From Acetilactobacillus jinshanensis_A (GTDB lineage: Bacteria > Bacillota > Bacilli > Lactobacillales > Lactobacillaceae): DNA of 64,000 nucleotides. Positions 28,810 through 37,241 of this stretch are shown here, piece after piece. The stretch spans positions 682,001 through 746,000 of the forward strand of contig CP171343.1 in the NCBI GenBank assembly GCA_043289735.1, read 5' to 3'. Under the pieces are notes generated by a model, which saw only the letters and a program-made list of their open reading frames with translations, was not told the origin of the DNA and did no database searches. Position numbers and translations under genes: made by a program. How positions within the stretch are numbered: the first letter of the stretch is position 1; every line of letters begins with the position of its first letter.

Positions 28810-29304
28810 GTAAAAGCCCGACGATTTTTCTATACGGTCCCCAAACTTCGGGTAAAACCACCCGGTTCTTAAGGATCGTTAAACGCGATCACGGTAGGGA
28901 TATTCTCATGTCGGGAGAGGATAAAGCCCGAGTTAATAACGGTCATGAAGTGTGCGACGTAACTCTGCGTGTTCCAGAAAAATGGGCTAAAAAACAATTT
29001 CCCGTTAAACACGTACTAATCGATGGAGCACAATTTTTATTGATTAAATTAGCAAAAATTTTCAACGAGATTGATTCATCGGTTCCGATTATCTATTCGG
29101 GATGTCGGTATTAAAAATTCCCACCAGTCGTTTTTTAATGAAATGGTGTGATCAAACCATTCCGGTTAATCGAAAGTGTGACTTTTGTCATCGGATTGCG
29201 ACCCGGTTATACATAAAAGGATTTAAACGATTATCACCAACTAAGATCGTTGCGGTAGATCCACATCTGGTCTGCAACTATTATATAAACAATAATAAAC
29301 ATTA
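28806..29304 (+). pseudogene. Thymidine kinase-like protein, diverged, one frameshift
   Basis: P-loop FLYGPQTSGKTTRFLRI, then HVLIDGAQFLLIKLA, in the place of the DEAQF Walker B of thymidine kinase, and IIYSGCR for the lasso entry. After a frame change near 29110: VNRKCDFCHRIATRLYIKGF and VDPHLVCNYYINN match the C-terminal zinc and nucleotide loop of type II thymidine kinases. The catalytic Glu of DEAQF is Gly here (DGAQF), and the second zinc Cys pair is incomplete. Thymidine salvage by this protein is doubtful. Confidence 0.6.
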
Positions 29305-29375
29305 AGATATGAAATTAGGTCTTGAATTTTTTCAAGTTGCGGAGCAATCTTTAAATTTCTTACTTCGCGAAGAGT

Positions 29376-29416
29376 GGGGCTTAATTTCGCGTTCTGAAAT
29401 TAAGCCCCTTTTTTCT
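29376..29416 (+). terminator. Terminator abutting purA
   Basis: GGGGCTTAATTTC and GAAATTAAGCCCC form a perfect 13-bp stem around GCGTTCT, then TTTTTTCTTT. The purA ATG follows within 15 bases with no ribosome site in between. Confidence 0.9.
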
Positions 29417-29422
29417 TTGAAT

Positions 29423-30451
29423 ATGTCATCAATTGTGGTTATCGGCAGCCAATGGGGCGACGAAGGTAAGGGCAAGATTACCGATTTTCTTAGCTCCAGA
29501 GCCGATATCGTCGCCCGTTTCTCGGGCGGTGACAACGCCGGTCATTCAATCTCTACCCACGGCAAGCAGATTCACTTATCGTTGGTACCTTCCGGGGTCC
29601 TATATCCGAATAAGCTGGGGATCCTCGGCAACGGGATGGTGATCAACCCGAAATCGTTGCTGCACGAGATTCATGACCTCCGTCAGAACGGGGTCTCGGT
29701 AGATAATCTTCGGATCTCCAGCCGGGCTCAGGTCTTAATGCCTTATCACGTGCTGTTTGATCATTTACAGGAGCGGCTGAAGAATCAGAAGATCGGTACG
29801 ACCGGCAAGGGTATCGGGCCCGCATATATGGATAAGCTGGAGCGGATCGGGATTCGTTTTGCGGATTTGATCGATCCGCCGATCTTTGCCTAAAAGTTAA
29901 AGCAGGCTCTGAAGATCAAGAATTTAATTTTAGATACTTCGTACCTGATCAATCACGCCCTGGATCAGGGTAAGCACGTTCTCTTCGAGGGTGCCCAGGG
30001 ATCCATGCTGGACGTCGATCACGGGACCTACCCGTTTGTCACGTCGTCCAATACGGTCGCTGGTAACGCGGCGGTCGGCAGCGGTGTCGGTCCCACCCGG
30101 ATTAACCGGATCGTGGGCGTTTGTAAAGCGGCGTGGTGACCGGTCGGCCGCGAAGATTAGGCTGGCTAGATACCGTGGTTCTCCGCCACGCGGTGCGAAT
30201 TTCCGGAATCACCGATTTGTCACTGAACTGCTTGGACGCGTTATCGGGAATCGGTCCGATCAAAGTATGCGTGGGTTACCGGTATCACGGAAGCGGATCG
30301 ACGTTTACCCCGCAAATAATCACGTTCTGGAAAATTGCCGGCCGATGTATCCAAACTGGTGGGCGTACCTCTAGATACTTTTGCCGTCGGGGCCAGTCGT
30401 GATCGAACCCATGTATTGAAAGACGTTTGGCAGGAGGCCGATAAAAAATGA
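29423..30451 (+). pseudogene. purA: Adenylosuccinate synthetase, decayed
   Basis: First step from IMP to AMP (GTP and aspartate). MSSIVVIGSQWGDEGKGKIT and GGDNAGHS give the P-loop and active site; later VLFEGAQGSMLDVDHGTYPF and SGVGPTRINRIVGVCKA. In another frame, TGRPRRLGWLDTVVLRHAVR and SGITDLSLNCLDALSG. The final VGVPLDTFAVGASRDRT is in a third. A segment of about 60 residues after DPPIF is missing with a stop. No ribosome site: a terminator T-run precedes the ATG. The TGA overlaps purB by 4 bases. Nonfunctional. Confidence 0.9.
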
Positions 30452-31741
30452 TCGATCGTTATACTAGAAAAAACATGGGGTCCATCTGGACTCTGCATAA
30501 TCAATATGAGACGTGGCTCAAAGTTGAGATCGCGGTTGACGAAGGCTGGGCCAAATTAGGCAAAATTCCCCAGGATGACGTCGTAAAATTCAAACGGAAC
30601 GCTAGGTTTACGGACGGCGGGATCGCCAAGATCGAGGCCGTCACTCATCACGACATGGTGGCATTTACCCGTGACGTGTCCAAATCGTTGGGGCCCGAAA
30701 GAAAATGGATTCACTACGGGGTCACCAGTACCGACATTGAAGATACGGCTTACGGAATCCGTTTTAAGGCCGCCAACCAGATTCTGCTGAAGGATCTATT
30801 GACTTTGAAGCATACTATTGCTGATAAGGCCCGTAAGTATAAAGATACCGTGATGATCGGCAGGACCCACGGGGTCCACGCTGAACCGATTACCTTCGGT
30901 CTAAAGCTGGCCCGCTGGTACTCGATGATGAAAAGGGATATCAAGCGGTTCAAATTCGCGGCTCCGGAAGTCGAAGCCGGCGAAATTTCGGGTGCGGTCG
31001 GCACCTTTGCGAACGTCCCGCCCCAGGTGGAAGCTTACGTATGCCGTAAATTTGGCCTTCGCGCTCAGGAGATCACCAGCCAGATCCTGCCGCGGGACCT
31101 GCACGCCGATTACATTGCGACCCTGGGCTTGATCGCCACCACTTTAGAGGATTTCGCGACCGAGATCCGCAGTCTGCAGAGGACCGAGATCCACGAAGTC
31201 GAGGAGCATTTTGCTGCTGGACAGAAGGGCTCCAGCGCGATGCCCCATAAACGAAATCCGGTCGCCGACGAAAACATCTGCGGATTAGCTCGGGTGGTTC
31301 GCGGTCACGTGATTTCTGCTTACGAAGACGTTCCGCTGTGGCACGAACGTGACATTTCGCACTCGAGCGTGGAACGAATTATTATGCCGGACACCACGAT
31401 TTTGCTCGATTTCATGCTACACCGGTTCAATCATATTCTATCTAATTTGACGGTTTTCCGAAGCGAATGAAAAAGAATATGAACATAACTCACGGTCTGA
31501 TCTATAGCCAGCGGTTCCTGCTGAAGCTGATCAAGACGGGGATGACCCGTGAGCAGGCCTACGATCTGGTTCAGCCGTTAACGGCTAAGTCCTGGGAAGC
31601 GCGGATCTCGTTTAAAAAACTGGTGGAGAATAATCCGGTGATTCTAAAAGACTGTCTCAGAAGGATATCGACGACGCCTTTGATTATCATTATCATCTGC
31701 GGTACGTCAACTATCTGTTTCACCGGGTCGGTCTAGATTAA
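30448..31741 (+). CDS. purB: Adenylosuccinate lyase, one frameshift near C-terminus
   Basis: Cleaves adenylosuccinate and SAICAR to fumarate plus AMP or AICAR. MIDRYTRKNMGSIWTLHNQY, HDMVAFTRDVS, YGVTSTDIEDTA, GRTHGVHAEPITFGLK and the fumarase/lyase signature SSAMPHKRNP are in one open frame of 335 codons. A frame change near 31450 leads to NITHGLIYSQRFLLKLIKTG and the normal C-terminus. Start ATG overlaps purA by ATGA. If the frame change is an assembly error the gene is complete, but the decayed purA beside it argues otherwise. Confidence 0.85.
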
Positions 31742-31744
31742 TTA

Positions 31745-31900
31745 ATCAGCATTTATTTAAACTGGGCGCTAAATCCGTTAAAATTTGCGTGCTGCTGGAT
31801 AAACCTGATTACGTCGGCTTTAAAATTCCAAACGTGTTCATCGTGGGTTATGGAACTGATTATCAGCAGCGGTTCCGTAACTTCCGTACGTCACATAGTG
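31745..31900 (+). pseudogene. hpt: Hypoxanthine phosphoribosyltransferase, C-terminal relic
   Basis: Only the last 50 residues remain: KSVKICVLLDKPDYVGFKIP, NVFIVGYGTDYQQRFRNF, matching the K-x-C-LLDKP ... D-Y-VGF-IP ... VGYGLDY..RYRN end of Hpt. The PRPP-binding domain is gone. Together with purA and purB it marks a collapsing purine salvage and interconversion block. Confidence 0.75.
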
Positions 31901-32007
31901 ATTGCCTATATAATGCCATGATGTGGTTGGTTAGTTTCTACCTGAACCCGTAATAGTTCAGACTATAAGCAAGAGAAACTAATTTTTTTGTATTTTATAC
32001 TTTTCAA

Positions 32008-32030
32008 CCTGAAGTGATCACTACTTCAGG
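32008..32030 (+). promoter_or_regulatory. Hairpin overlapping the ribosome site of the MFS gene
   Basis: CCTGAAGT (32008-32015) pairs with ACTTCAGG (32023-32030) with a 7-base loop. The last two G of the stem are the first of GGGAGG, the ribosome site of the TTG start at 32044. The hairpin could hide the site in a regulated way. No known RNA family is recognised. Confidence 0.5.
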
Positions 32031-32043
32031 GAGGACTTTTGCT

Positions 32044-33205
32044 TTGGAAGGAAAATTTTCTACTAATCAAAAATGGACTGCGGTTTCGACGGCCATGGGG
32101 TCGTCGTTAGAGGAAATGGACGTCATGTTCATTTCGTTCGCGATGTTGCCGATTATTACTCAGTTACACATCAGTAACGCGGCCGGTGGCATGATGAGCT
32201 CCATTAGTAACGTCGGAAAGTTATTAGGGGCGTTAGTCTTCGGCATGCTAGCCGATAAGTTTGGCCGGGTCAAGATTTTTACCTATACGCTTTCTATCGT
32301 GGCTTTAGCGACCGGTCTGATGTATTTTGCGAACGGTATTTATTTTATCTACGTCTTACGGTTTCTGATGGGCATCGGAACCGGTGGTGAATACGGCGCC
32401 GGAGTTACGTTAGTGGTTGAAAACTTCAAGCATCGGAAGCATATCGCGTCGCTGCTTTCCTATATCCAGGTCTTCGGTGAAACGGGAACCATTTTAGCAG
32501 CCGTAATTTCATCGATTATTTTACCGAACTACGGCTGGCACGTGCTGTTCCTTTTCGGCTTGATCCCAATCGTGTTGGCGTTTTTTGCTCGGATGAATTT
32601 AAAGGAAAACCCGAAGTTTATCGAAAACGCCAAACGGATAAAAAGCAGCATCAGCAAAAATTCCGGTAAAGCGATTATTTGCCACGCCTAGGATTGCCTG
32701 GCAGACGATCGCCATTATTTTAATGGTCGTCGTTGAAGCGGCTGGTTATTACGGTGTCTTGAACTGGTTGCCGTCAATCATGCAGAAGTCTTTGCACATC
32801 AGTATCACTAAGTCATCACTGTGGATGATCGTTACGATTATCGGTATTTCGTTAGGGATGATCGTCTTTAGCAAGATCATGGATAAGTACGGTCCCCGCT
32901 GGGCTTTTTCCATCTTTTTAATCGGTGCGGCAATCTGCATGTATGCGATTCTGTTTGCGGTCAACGGCATTACTTTATTAGCCGCTAGTACGTTAGTCGG
33001 CTTCTTTGCTGGCGCTACTTATACCGGCTTTGGAGTCATCGTTAGTAAGTTATATCCGATGAGCGTTCGGGTGACCGCAAATAGCTTCATTATGAGCTTG
33101 GGGAAGGCCATCGGTGGCTTTTCACCAGTTGTGATCGGTGGTTTAATGGATCATTATTCATTGATTGCCATTGCGATTTTCTTGTCGGTCCTATACATTA
33201 GTTAA
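32044..33205 (+). CDS. MFS transporter, sugar/organic-acid type, one frameshift
   Basis: A 12-helix H+ symporter of the branch with LEEMDVMFISFAMLPII in the first helix, GMLADKFGRVKIF as the MFS loop motif, and GIGTGGEYGAGVTLVVE, typical for aromatic-acid/niacin-type or metabolite:H+ symporters. A frame change near 32690 divides it; the second half reads VVVEAAGYYGVLNWLPSIMQ and FFAGATYTGFGVIVSKLYPM. TTG 32044 follows GGGAGG by 9 bases. Its 3' end lies over the end of a small reverse gene. Substrate unknown. Confidence 0.75.
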
Positions 33206-33325
33206 GAGAGCCAGTAGATCAGCCCCGATGAAGATCATTAGATTAACTAAAAAAGTCATCGGGACAAAGTAATTGAAAATAGCTAAAATAATTAAAATCC
33301 CGATCGATTTAAATAAGAAAATCAC
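33191..33325 (-). CDS. 44-residue two-helix membrane peptide
   Basis: Starts with GTG overlapping the tsaC stop (GTGA): MIFLFKSIGILIILAIFNYF, then VPMTFLVNLMIFIGADLLAL and LTNV. Two hydrophobic stretches with a short break. The stop/start overlap suggests translational coupling to tsaC. No family recognised, but the size and hydrophobicity resemble small membrane proteins often found behind Sua5. Confidence 0.5.
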   Translation of the reverse strand: MIFLFKSIGILIILAIFNYFVPMTFLVNLMIFIGADLLALLTNV

Positions 33326-34353
33326 CGATTAAGAATAGTCTTTTCAAAATACTTTTTATTTGCTGAATTATTGAGCCGGTCCATATAACCTTCACTGATT
33401 CCTTGATCAGGAAACGCTTGTACTAAAATATATTTGATTGCGGGAACGGCATCGAAGTAACGTAAGCCACCAAAGAAACGACGGTCCGCGTCTTTGATTC
33501 CAGCACCTAAACGGTAAGGATTAACGGTGGATGGAAAGATAACCTGCTTCAAGACGTCGTCCGTCGCCATGACCCCGATTCTAAATTCTTGATTCCGAGC
33601 CCATTTTGCAACGTCTTTCCACTGATTCTTTTTAACGATTAGAACGGGGCTCGATGTCGCGTAATGCCGCAGCTTAGAACTGGGCTCTTGATCGCGAACT
33701 ACTGAAGGATGGAGCTTGGTGATGTCTTGAACTTTACCGTTAATCGTATCCTCTAATTGTTTAATGGTAACGGTGCCCGGTCTTAGAACTAACGGAATTT
33801 TCCGAGTCATATCGATGACGGTTGAATCAATTCCGATATTACACTCACCGCCGTCGATAATTCCGGCAATTTTACCTTTCATGTCATGCATAACGTGCTG
33901 TGGCAACGTAGGGCTGGGTTTCCCCGAAATATTGCCAGACGGGCCGACGATCGGTACCCCAGCTTCTTGAATTAATTTCAGGGTGACTGGTGTATCAGGA
34001 TCACGAAAGGCAATGGTGGTCAAGCCACCGTTGATTACGGACGACAGGGTACCGGGCTTGAGGCTTAAGATAATGGTTAACGGACCCGGCCAGAAACGTT
34101 TGATTAACTTTTGAGCGGCCGCCGGGATGTTCTTAGCATACTTTTTGACCATCCCTAGACCGTCGACGGTAACGTTCAACGGGTTGTTACGCGGCCGGTG
34201 CTTAACCTTAAACACTTTCTTGACTGCACTGGGATTAGTGGCATCGGCGCCGACCCCATAAACGGTTTCGGTTGGAAAAGCCACCACTTCGCCATTTTGA
34301 ATGTCTTTAGCGGCTAATTTAATTTGTTTAGTTGAATAAATTCGAGTCTTCAT
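33322..34353 (-). CDS. tsaC: L-threonylcarbamoyladenylate synthase (Sua5/YrdC)
   Basis: Makes threonylcarbamoyl-AMP for the universal tRNA t6A37 modification. The YrdC domain holds GEVVAFPTETVYGVGADATN, KVKHRPRNNPL, FWPGPLTIILSLK and PSGNISGKPSPT. A C-terminal Sua5 domain makes the protein 343 residues, the long bacterial form. ATG 34353 lies opposite nox copy 2, with the two promoters in a gap of 32 bases. Intact. Confidence 0.94.
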   Translation of the reverse strand: MKTRIYSTKQIKLAAKDIQNGEVVAFPTETVYGVGADATNPSAVKKVFKVKHRPRNNPLNVTVDGLGMVKKYAKNIPAAAQKLIKRFWPGPLTIILSLKPGTLSSVINGGLTTIAFRDPDTPVTLKLIQEAGVPIVGPSGNISGKPSPTLPQHVMHDMKGKIAGIIDGGECNIGIDSTVIDMTRKIPLVLRPGTVTIKQLEDTINGKVQDITKLHPSVVRDQEPSSKLRHYATSSPVLIVKKNQWKDVAKWARNQEFRIGVMATDDVLKQVIFPSTVNPYRLGAGIKDADRRFFGGLRYFDAVPAIKYILVQAFPDQGISEGYMDRLNNSANKKYFEKTILNR

Positions 34354-34385
34354 TAATTCAAATAAGTTTGTGAAAGGTGATTTTT

Positions 34386-35705
34386 ATGAAAGTAATTATC
34401 GTCGGCTGTACCCATGCCGGTACGTTTGCCGCTAGCTCAATTCTTCAGGATAATCCGAACGCACAGGTTACCATTTACGAACGTAACGATAACGTTTCCT
34501 TCCTATCCTGTGGAATTGCCTTATATCTGGATAAAAAAGTTGCTGATCCGAAGGGCTTATTCTATTCCAGTCCACAACATTTAGAAAAGCAGGGTGCTAA
34601 AGTTGAAATCAATCATGACGTTCAAAATATCGATACTAAAAACAAAGTAGTTACGGTTAAGAACCTAAAGACCGGAAAAGTTGCTAAAGATCATTACGAT
34701 AAATTAGTAATGACCACCGGTTCTAAGCCGTTCATCCCGCCGATTAAAGGCGTTGACAATAAAAACGTCTATTTGTGTAAGAACTGGCACGATGCCAAAA
34801 ACATCTTTAACCAGATGAAGCATACCAAACGAATTACTGTGATTGGCTGTGGCATGATCGGTGCTGAATTAGCAGATTCATTCTCAGACCAAGGAAATAA
34901 AGTTTATTTAATTGACCAGGGTAAACGTCCACTAGGTAAATACTTTGATAAGAAGTTCACTGATATTATTACCAAAAGTTACGAATCTCATAACGTTACC
35001 CTTGCCATGGGTCAGTTAGTTAAGCAAATTAGTGGCAATGGCCCCGTTACCGTAACCACTAGTGATGGCAGTCAATACAAATCCGATATTGTCATCCTTT
35101 GCGTCGGTTTTCGTCCGGACACCGGCTTGTTACAGGGAAAAGTCAAGATGAGCCGAGGCGCCATCGTTACCAACCGTTACATGCAGACTTCTGATCCTGA
35201 CATCTTCGCCGCCGGTGACAGTGCCATGTCTTACTACAACCCGACCGGTGGCTTAATGTACGCTGCTTTAGCTACGAACGCCGTCCGTCAAGGTATTTTA
35301 GTCGGCAAGAACATCGTGGAGCCAACAGTTCAGTCGATGGGTTGCCAGGCTTCCGCCGGCTTAAAGCTGTATGACCGGACCATCGTTGCTAAGATGAACC
35401 ACATGAACGCTCATCAGGTGATCGCTAAAGTCAACTACCGTCCGGCCTTTATGCCGACCACCGCTCCGGTTCTAATGTCATTAGTCTACGATCCGAAGAC
35501 TCACCGGATCCTAGGCGGCGGCTTCATGTGTAAGCATGACGTATCCATGGCCGCCAACACGTTATCGGTCATGATCCAAAACCACAACACAATTGATCAG
35601 TTAGCAATGGTCGACATGCTATTCCAGCCATACTTCGACTCACCGTTCAACTACATGAACGTCTTGGGCCAAGTTGCCGTAGCCCACGAAGCTAAGCTTA
35701 AATAA
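34386..35705 (+). CDS. NADH oxidase-type flavoprotein, copy 2
   Basis: Same family as the gene at 23377. FAD loop IVGCTHAGTFAASSI, redox Cys42 in SFLSCGI, NAD loop VIGCGMIGAELAD, second FAD motif IFAAGDSA. 439 residues, open. ATG 34386 has AAAGGTGATTTTT. It is much closer to classic water-forming NADH oxidases of lactobacilli than the first copy, especially in the PTAPVLMSLVYD end. Which of the two removes oxygen and which a peroxide or disulfide cannot be told here. Confidence 0.92.
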   Translation: MKVIIVGCTHAGTFAASSILQDNPNAQVTIYERNDNVSFLSCGIALYLDKKVADPKGLFYSSPQHLEKQGAKVEINHDVQNIDTKNKVVTVKNLKTGKVAKDHYDKLVMTTGSKPFIPPIKGVDNKNVYLCKNWHDAKNIFNQMKHTKRITVIGCGMIGAELADSFSDQGNKVYLIDQGKRPLGKYFDKKFTDIITKSYESHNVTLAMGQLVKQISGNGPVTVTTSDGSQYKSDIVILCVGFRPDTGLLQGKVKMSRGAIVTNRYMQTSDPDIFAAGDSAMSYYNPTGGLMYAALATNAVRQGILVGKNIVEPTVQSMGCQASAGLKLYDRTIVAKMNHMNAHQVIAKVNYRPAFMPTTAPVLMSLVYDPKTHRILGGGFMCKHDVSMAANTLSVMIQNHNTIDQLAMVDMLFQPYFDSPFNYMNVLGQVAVAHEAKLK

Positions 35706-35729
35706 TGATTTTTAAACCGTCCGACTTAA

Positions 35730-36242
35730 TCATTTACCGAAGAACCGTCTCCAGAATTTGTGGTGACGCATTTTCTTTTCTTTGGGTTTGGTAATTTTAC
35801 CAATACTGGATAAATTCTGGTTATTAAAAGCCAGAACGTTATCTTTCGTATCTTTAGTGGAAACGTGGGTTAGCTTTTTAACCCGCCGCTTTAATGTCTT
35901 GTTTTCCGTCTCGGTCGATAACTGAAGTTGTTGCTGCTGATCAAGTAGCTTAGTTAATTTCTTAATGGTCTGGTCCTGATTTTTAATCATGTTGCTCTGT
36001 TCTAACGCTTGATTATGAAGGACCTTTAAAACCATTTCTCTATCACGATGCTCTGAGACTTGATGATGCGGTGCGGTCTTGGACTTAGCAATCAGTTTGC
36101 AGCCCACATCGTTAACCATAATTTTATTTCCCTGTTTTCTGGTGTATTTTTCACGGAAATTAGGAATGTGGTTCATTCGCACTTCGACAGTTGGCCGGCT
36201 AATGTGAAGACGGCTGGCTAACTGTTTAATGGTTAAATCCAT
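35730..36242 (-). CDS. HTH plus coiled-coil protein (DUF536-like)
   Basis: The N-terminal 40 residues form a putative winged or simple HTH (LTIKQLASRLHISRPTVEVR), then a long Gln/Lys-rich coiled coil (about residues 85-125), and a basic tail KKMRHHKFWRRFFGK. Such an arrangement is seen in replication-associated proteins of lactobacillar plasmids and their chromosomal relatives. ATG 36242 is preferred over the upstream 36251. Convergent with nox copy 2. Function in the chromosome unknown. Confidence 0.65.
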   Translation of the reverse strand: MDLTIKQLASRLHISRPTVEVRMNHIPNFREKYTRKQGNKIMVNDVGCKLIAKSKTAPHHQVSEHRDREMVLKVLHNQALEQSNMIKNQDQTIKKLTKLLDQQQQLQLSTETENKTLKRRVKKLTHVSTKDTKDNVLAFNNQNLSSIGKITKPKEKKMRHHKFWRRFFGK

Positions 36243-36439
36243 AAAATCCACTCGATTCTGATCTGAAATTCATAATTTATTATACCATAATTACTTAACA
36301 TGATTTCGGTAACAATAGCAGTGCCGATTGTGGTTATTGCTGGTGTATTTAGCTTGATGCCGTTTCATTTTAATTTCCTTTCTTATTCTTTTTACCTATG
36401 GTATACTAAAATTCAGCTTAAATTTAGGGAGAGTTAAAA

Positions 36440-36976
36440 TTGGCGCTACGAGCAACTCATATATTTACATCGGAAGCCTTGGTCAGCGGAGCCCTTTACG
36501 TTACTAAACAGCCGATGCCGGTTGACATCGTTAGCATTTTGGGAACCTGGATCGGCGTTCAGTTACCCGATATTGACACTGGGGAAACCCCGGTCAACCG
36601 TAAATTAGGACCGGTCGGTAAAATAATCGGTAAACTATTTAAGCATCGAACCTGGACCCATTCGATCTGGGCTGCGATCGGGATGTTCGCCTTGGCAATC
36701 TTTAATTATTTACGGCTACTGTACATCATGATTGCGTTAGGGTACCTAATGCATCTATTTGAGGACATGTTTTCCGTTCAGGGAATCTGTTGGTTCTATC
36801 CATTTCAGCGTTTTCAGCGTTCCAGATGGGGCCACCTATACGAAAGACGCAAGCATTGGAACAGTTCTTTGTATCGAACGGGCGGCTATGAAGAATTATT
36901 TATTCGTTATGCGTCCTTTATCCTAATGCTATATTTCTTCCTAAAAATTTTTATCAAGCCTTATTTAAAGCAGTGA
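36440..36976 (+). CDS. YdjM-like membrane-bound metal-dependent hydrolase
   Basis: A small multi-helix membrane protein of the YdjM/DUF457 family. ALRATHIFTSEALVSGALYV, QLPDIDTGETPVNRKLGP and HRTWTHSIWA give the conserved His and Asp pattern (H..., PDID, HR..THS). MHLFEDMFSVQGICWFYPF completes it. TTG 36440 follows AGGGAGAG; a -10 (TATACT) is at about 36403. 178 residues, intact. Activity on membrane substrates is inferred from the family. Confidence 0.85.
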   Translation: MALRATHIFTSEALVSGALYVTKQPMPVDIVSILGTWIGVQLPDIDTGETPVNRKLGPVGKIIGKLFKHRTWTHSIWAAIGMFALAIFNYLRLLYIMIALGYLMHLFEDMFSVQGICWFYPFQRFQRSRWGHLYERRKHWNSSLYRTGGYEELFIRYASFILMLYFFLKIFIKPYLKQ

Positions 36977-36980
36977 TGAT

Positions 36981-37205
36981 ATGTATAAATTAAATTTAAT
37001 CGTTAAAATCAGTGAGGCCTTTACGATGTATCATCAAGTAAGTGGTAAAATTATTCATTTTTATTTAATTGATGACCAAGGTCATCTAGAACGAAACGAT
37101 GCTTTAAGGAAGTTTGCTCATAAAAATCGGCACCAGGAATATTTAGATTATTTTTACTGCATCGCTAAAAATACGGAAAGTTGTGTTAACTCCAAGGACC
37201 CGTAG
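36981..37205 (+). CDS. Small protein of unknown function
   Basis: 74 residues: MYKLNLIVKISEAFTMYHQV, SGKIIHFYLIDDQGHLERND, then KFAHKNRHQEYLDYFYCIA. It starts 4 bases after the hydrolase stop region, without a strong ribosome site. Soluble composition. The last 15 residues lie over a promoter-like region (TATAAT at about 37214) of the next gene, so the 3' end may be inaccurate. Confidence 0.4.
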   Translation: MYKLNLIVKISEAFTMYHQVSGKIIHFYLIDDQGHLERNDALRKFAHKNRHQEYLDYFYCIAKNTESCVNSKDP

Positions 37206-37241
37206 TATGTAGTATAATAAATCAATAGGAGAATTGATTTA

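Noticed and set aside
36300..36437. Short frames on both strands between the DUF536-like gene and ydjM, one with a good reverse ribosome site
   Set aside because: 25 to 45 codons, mutually exclusive readings and no coherent peptide; the region more likely holds two promoters.
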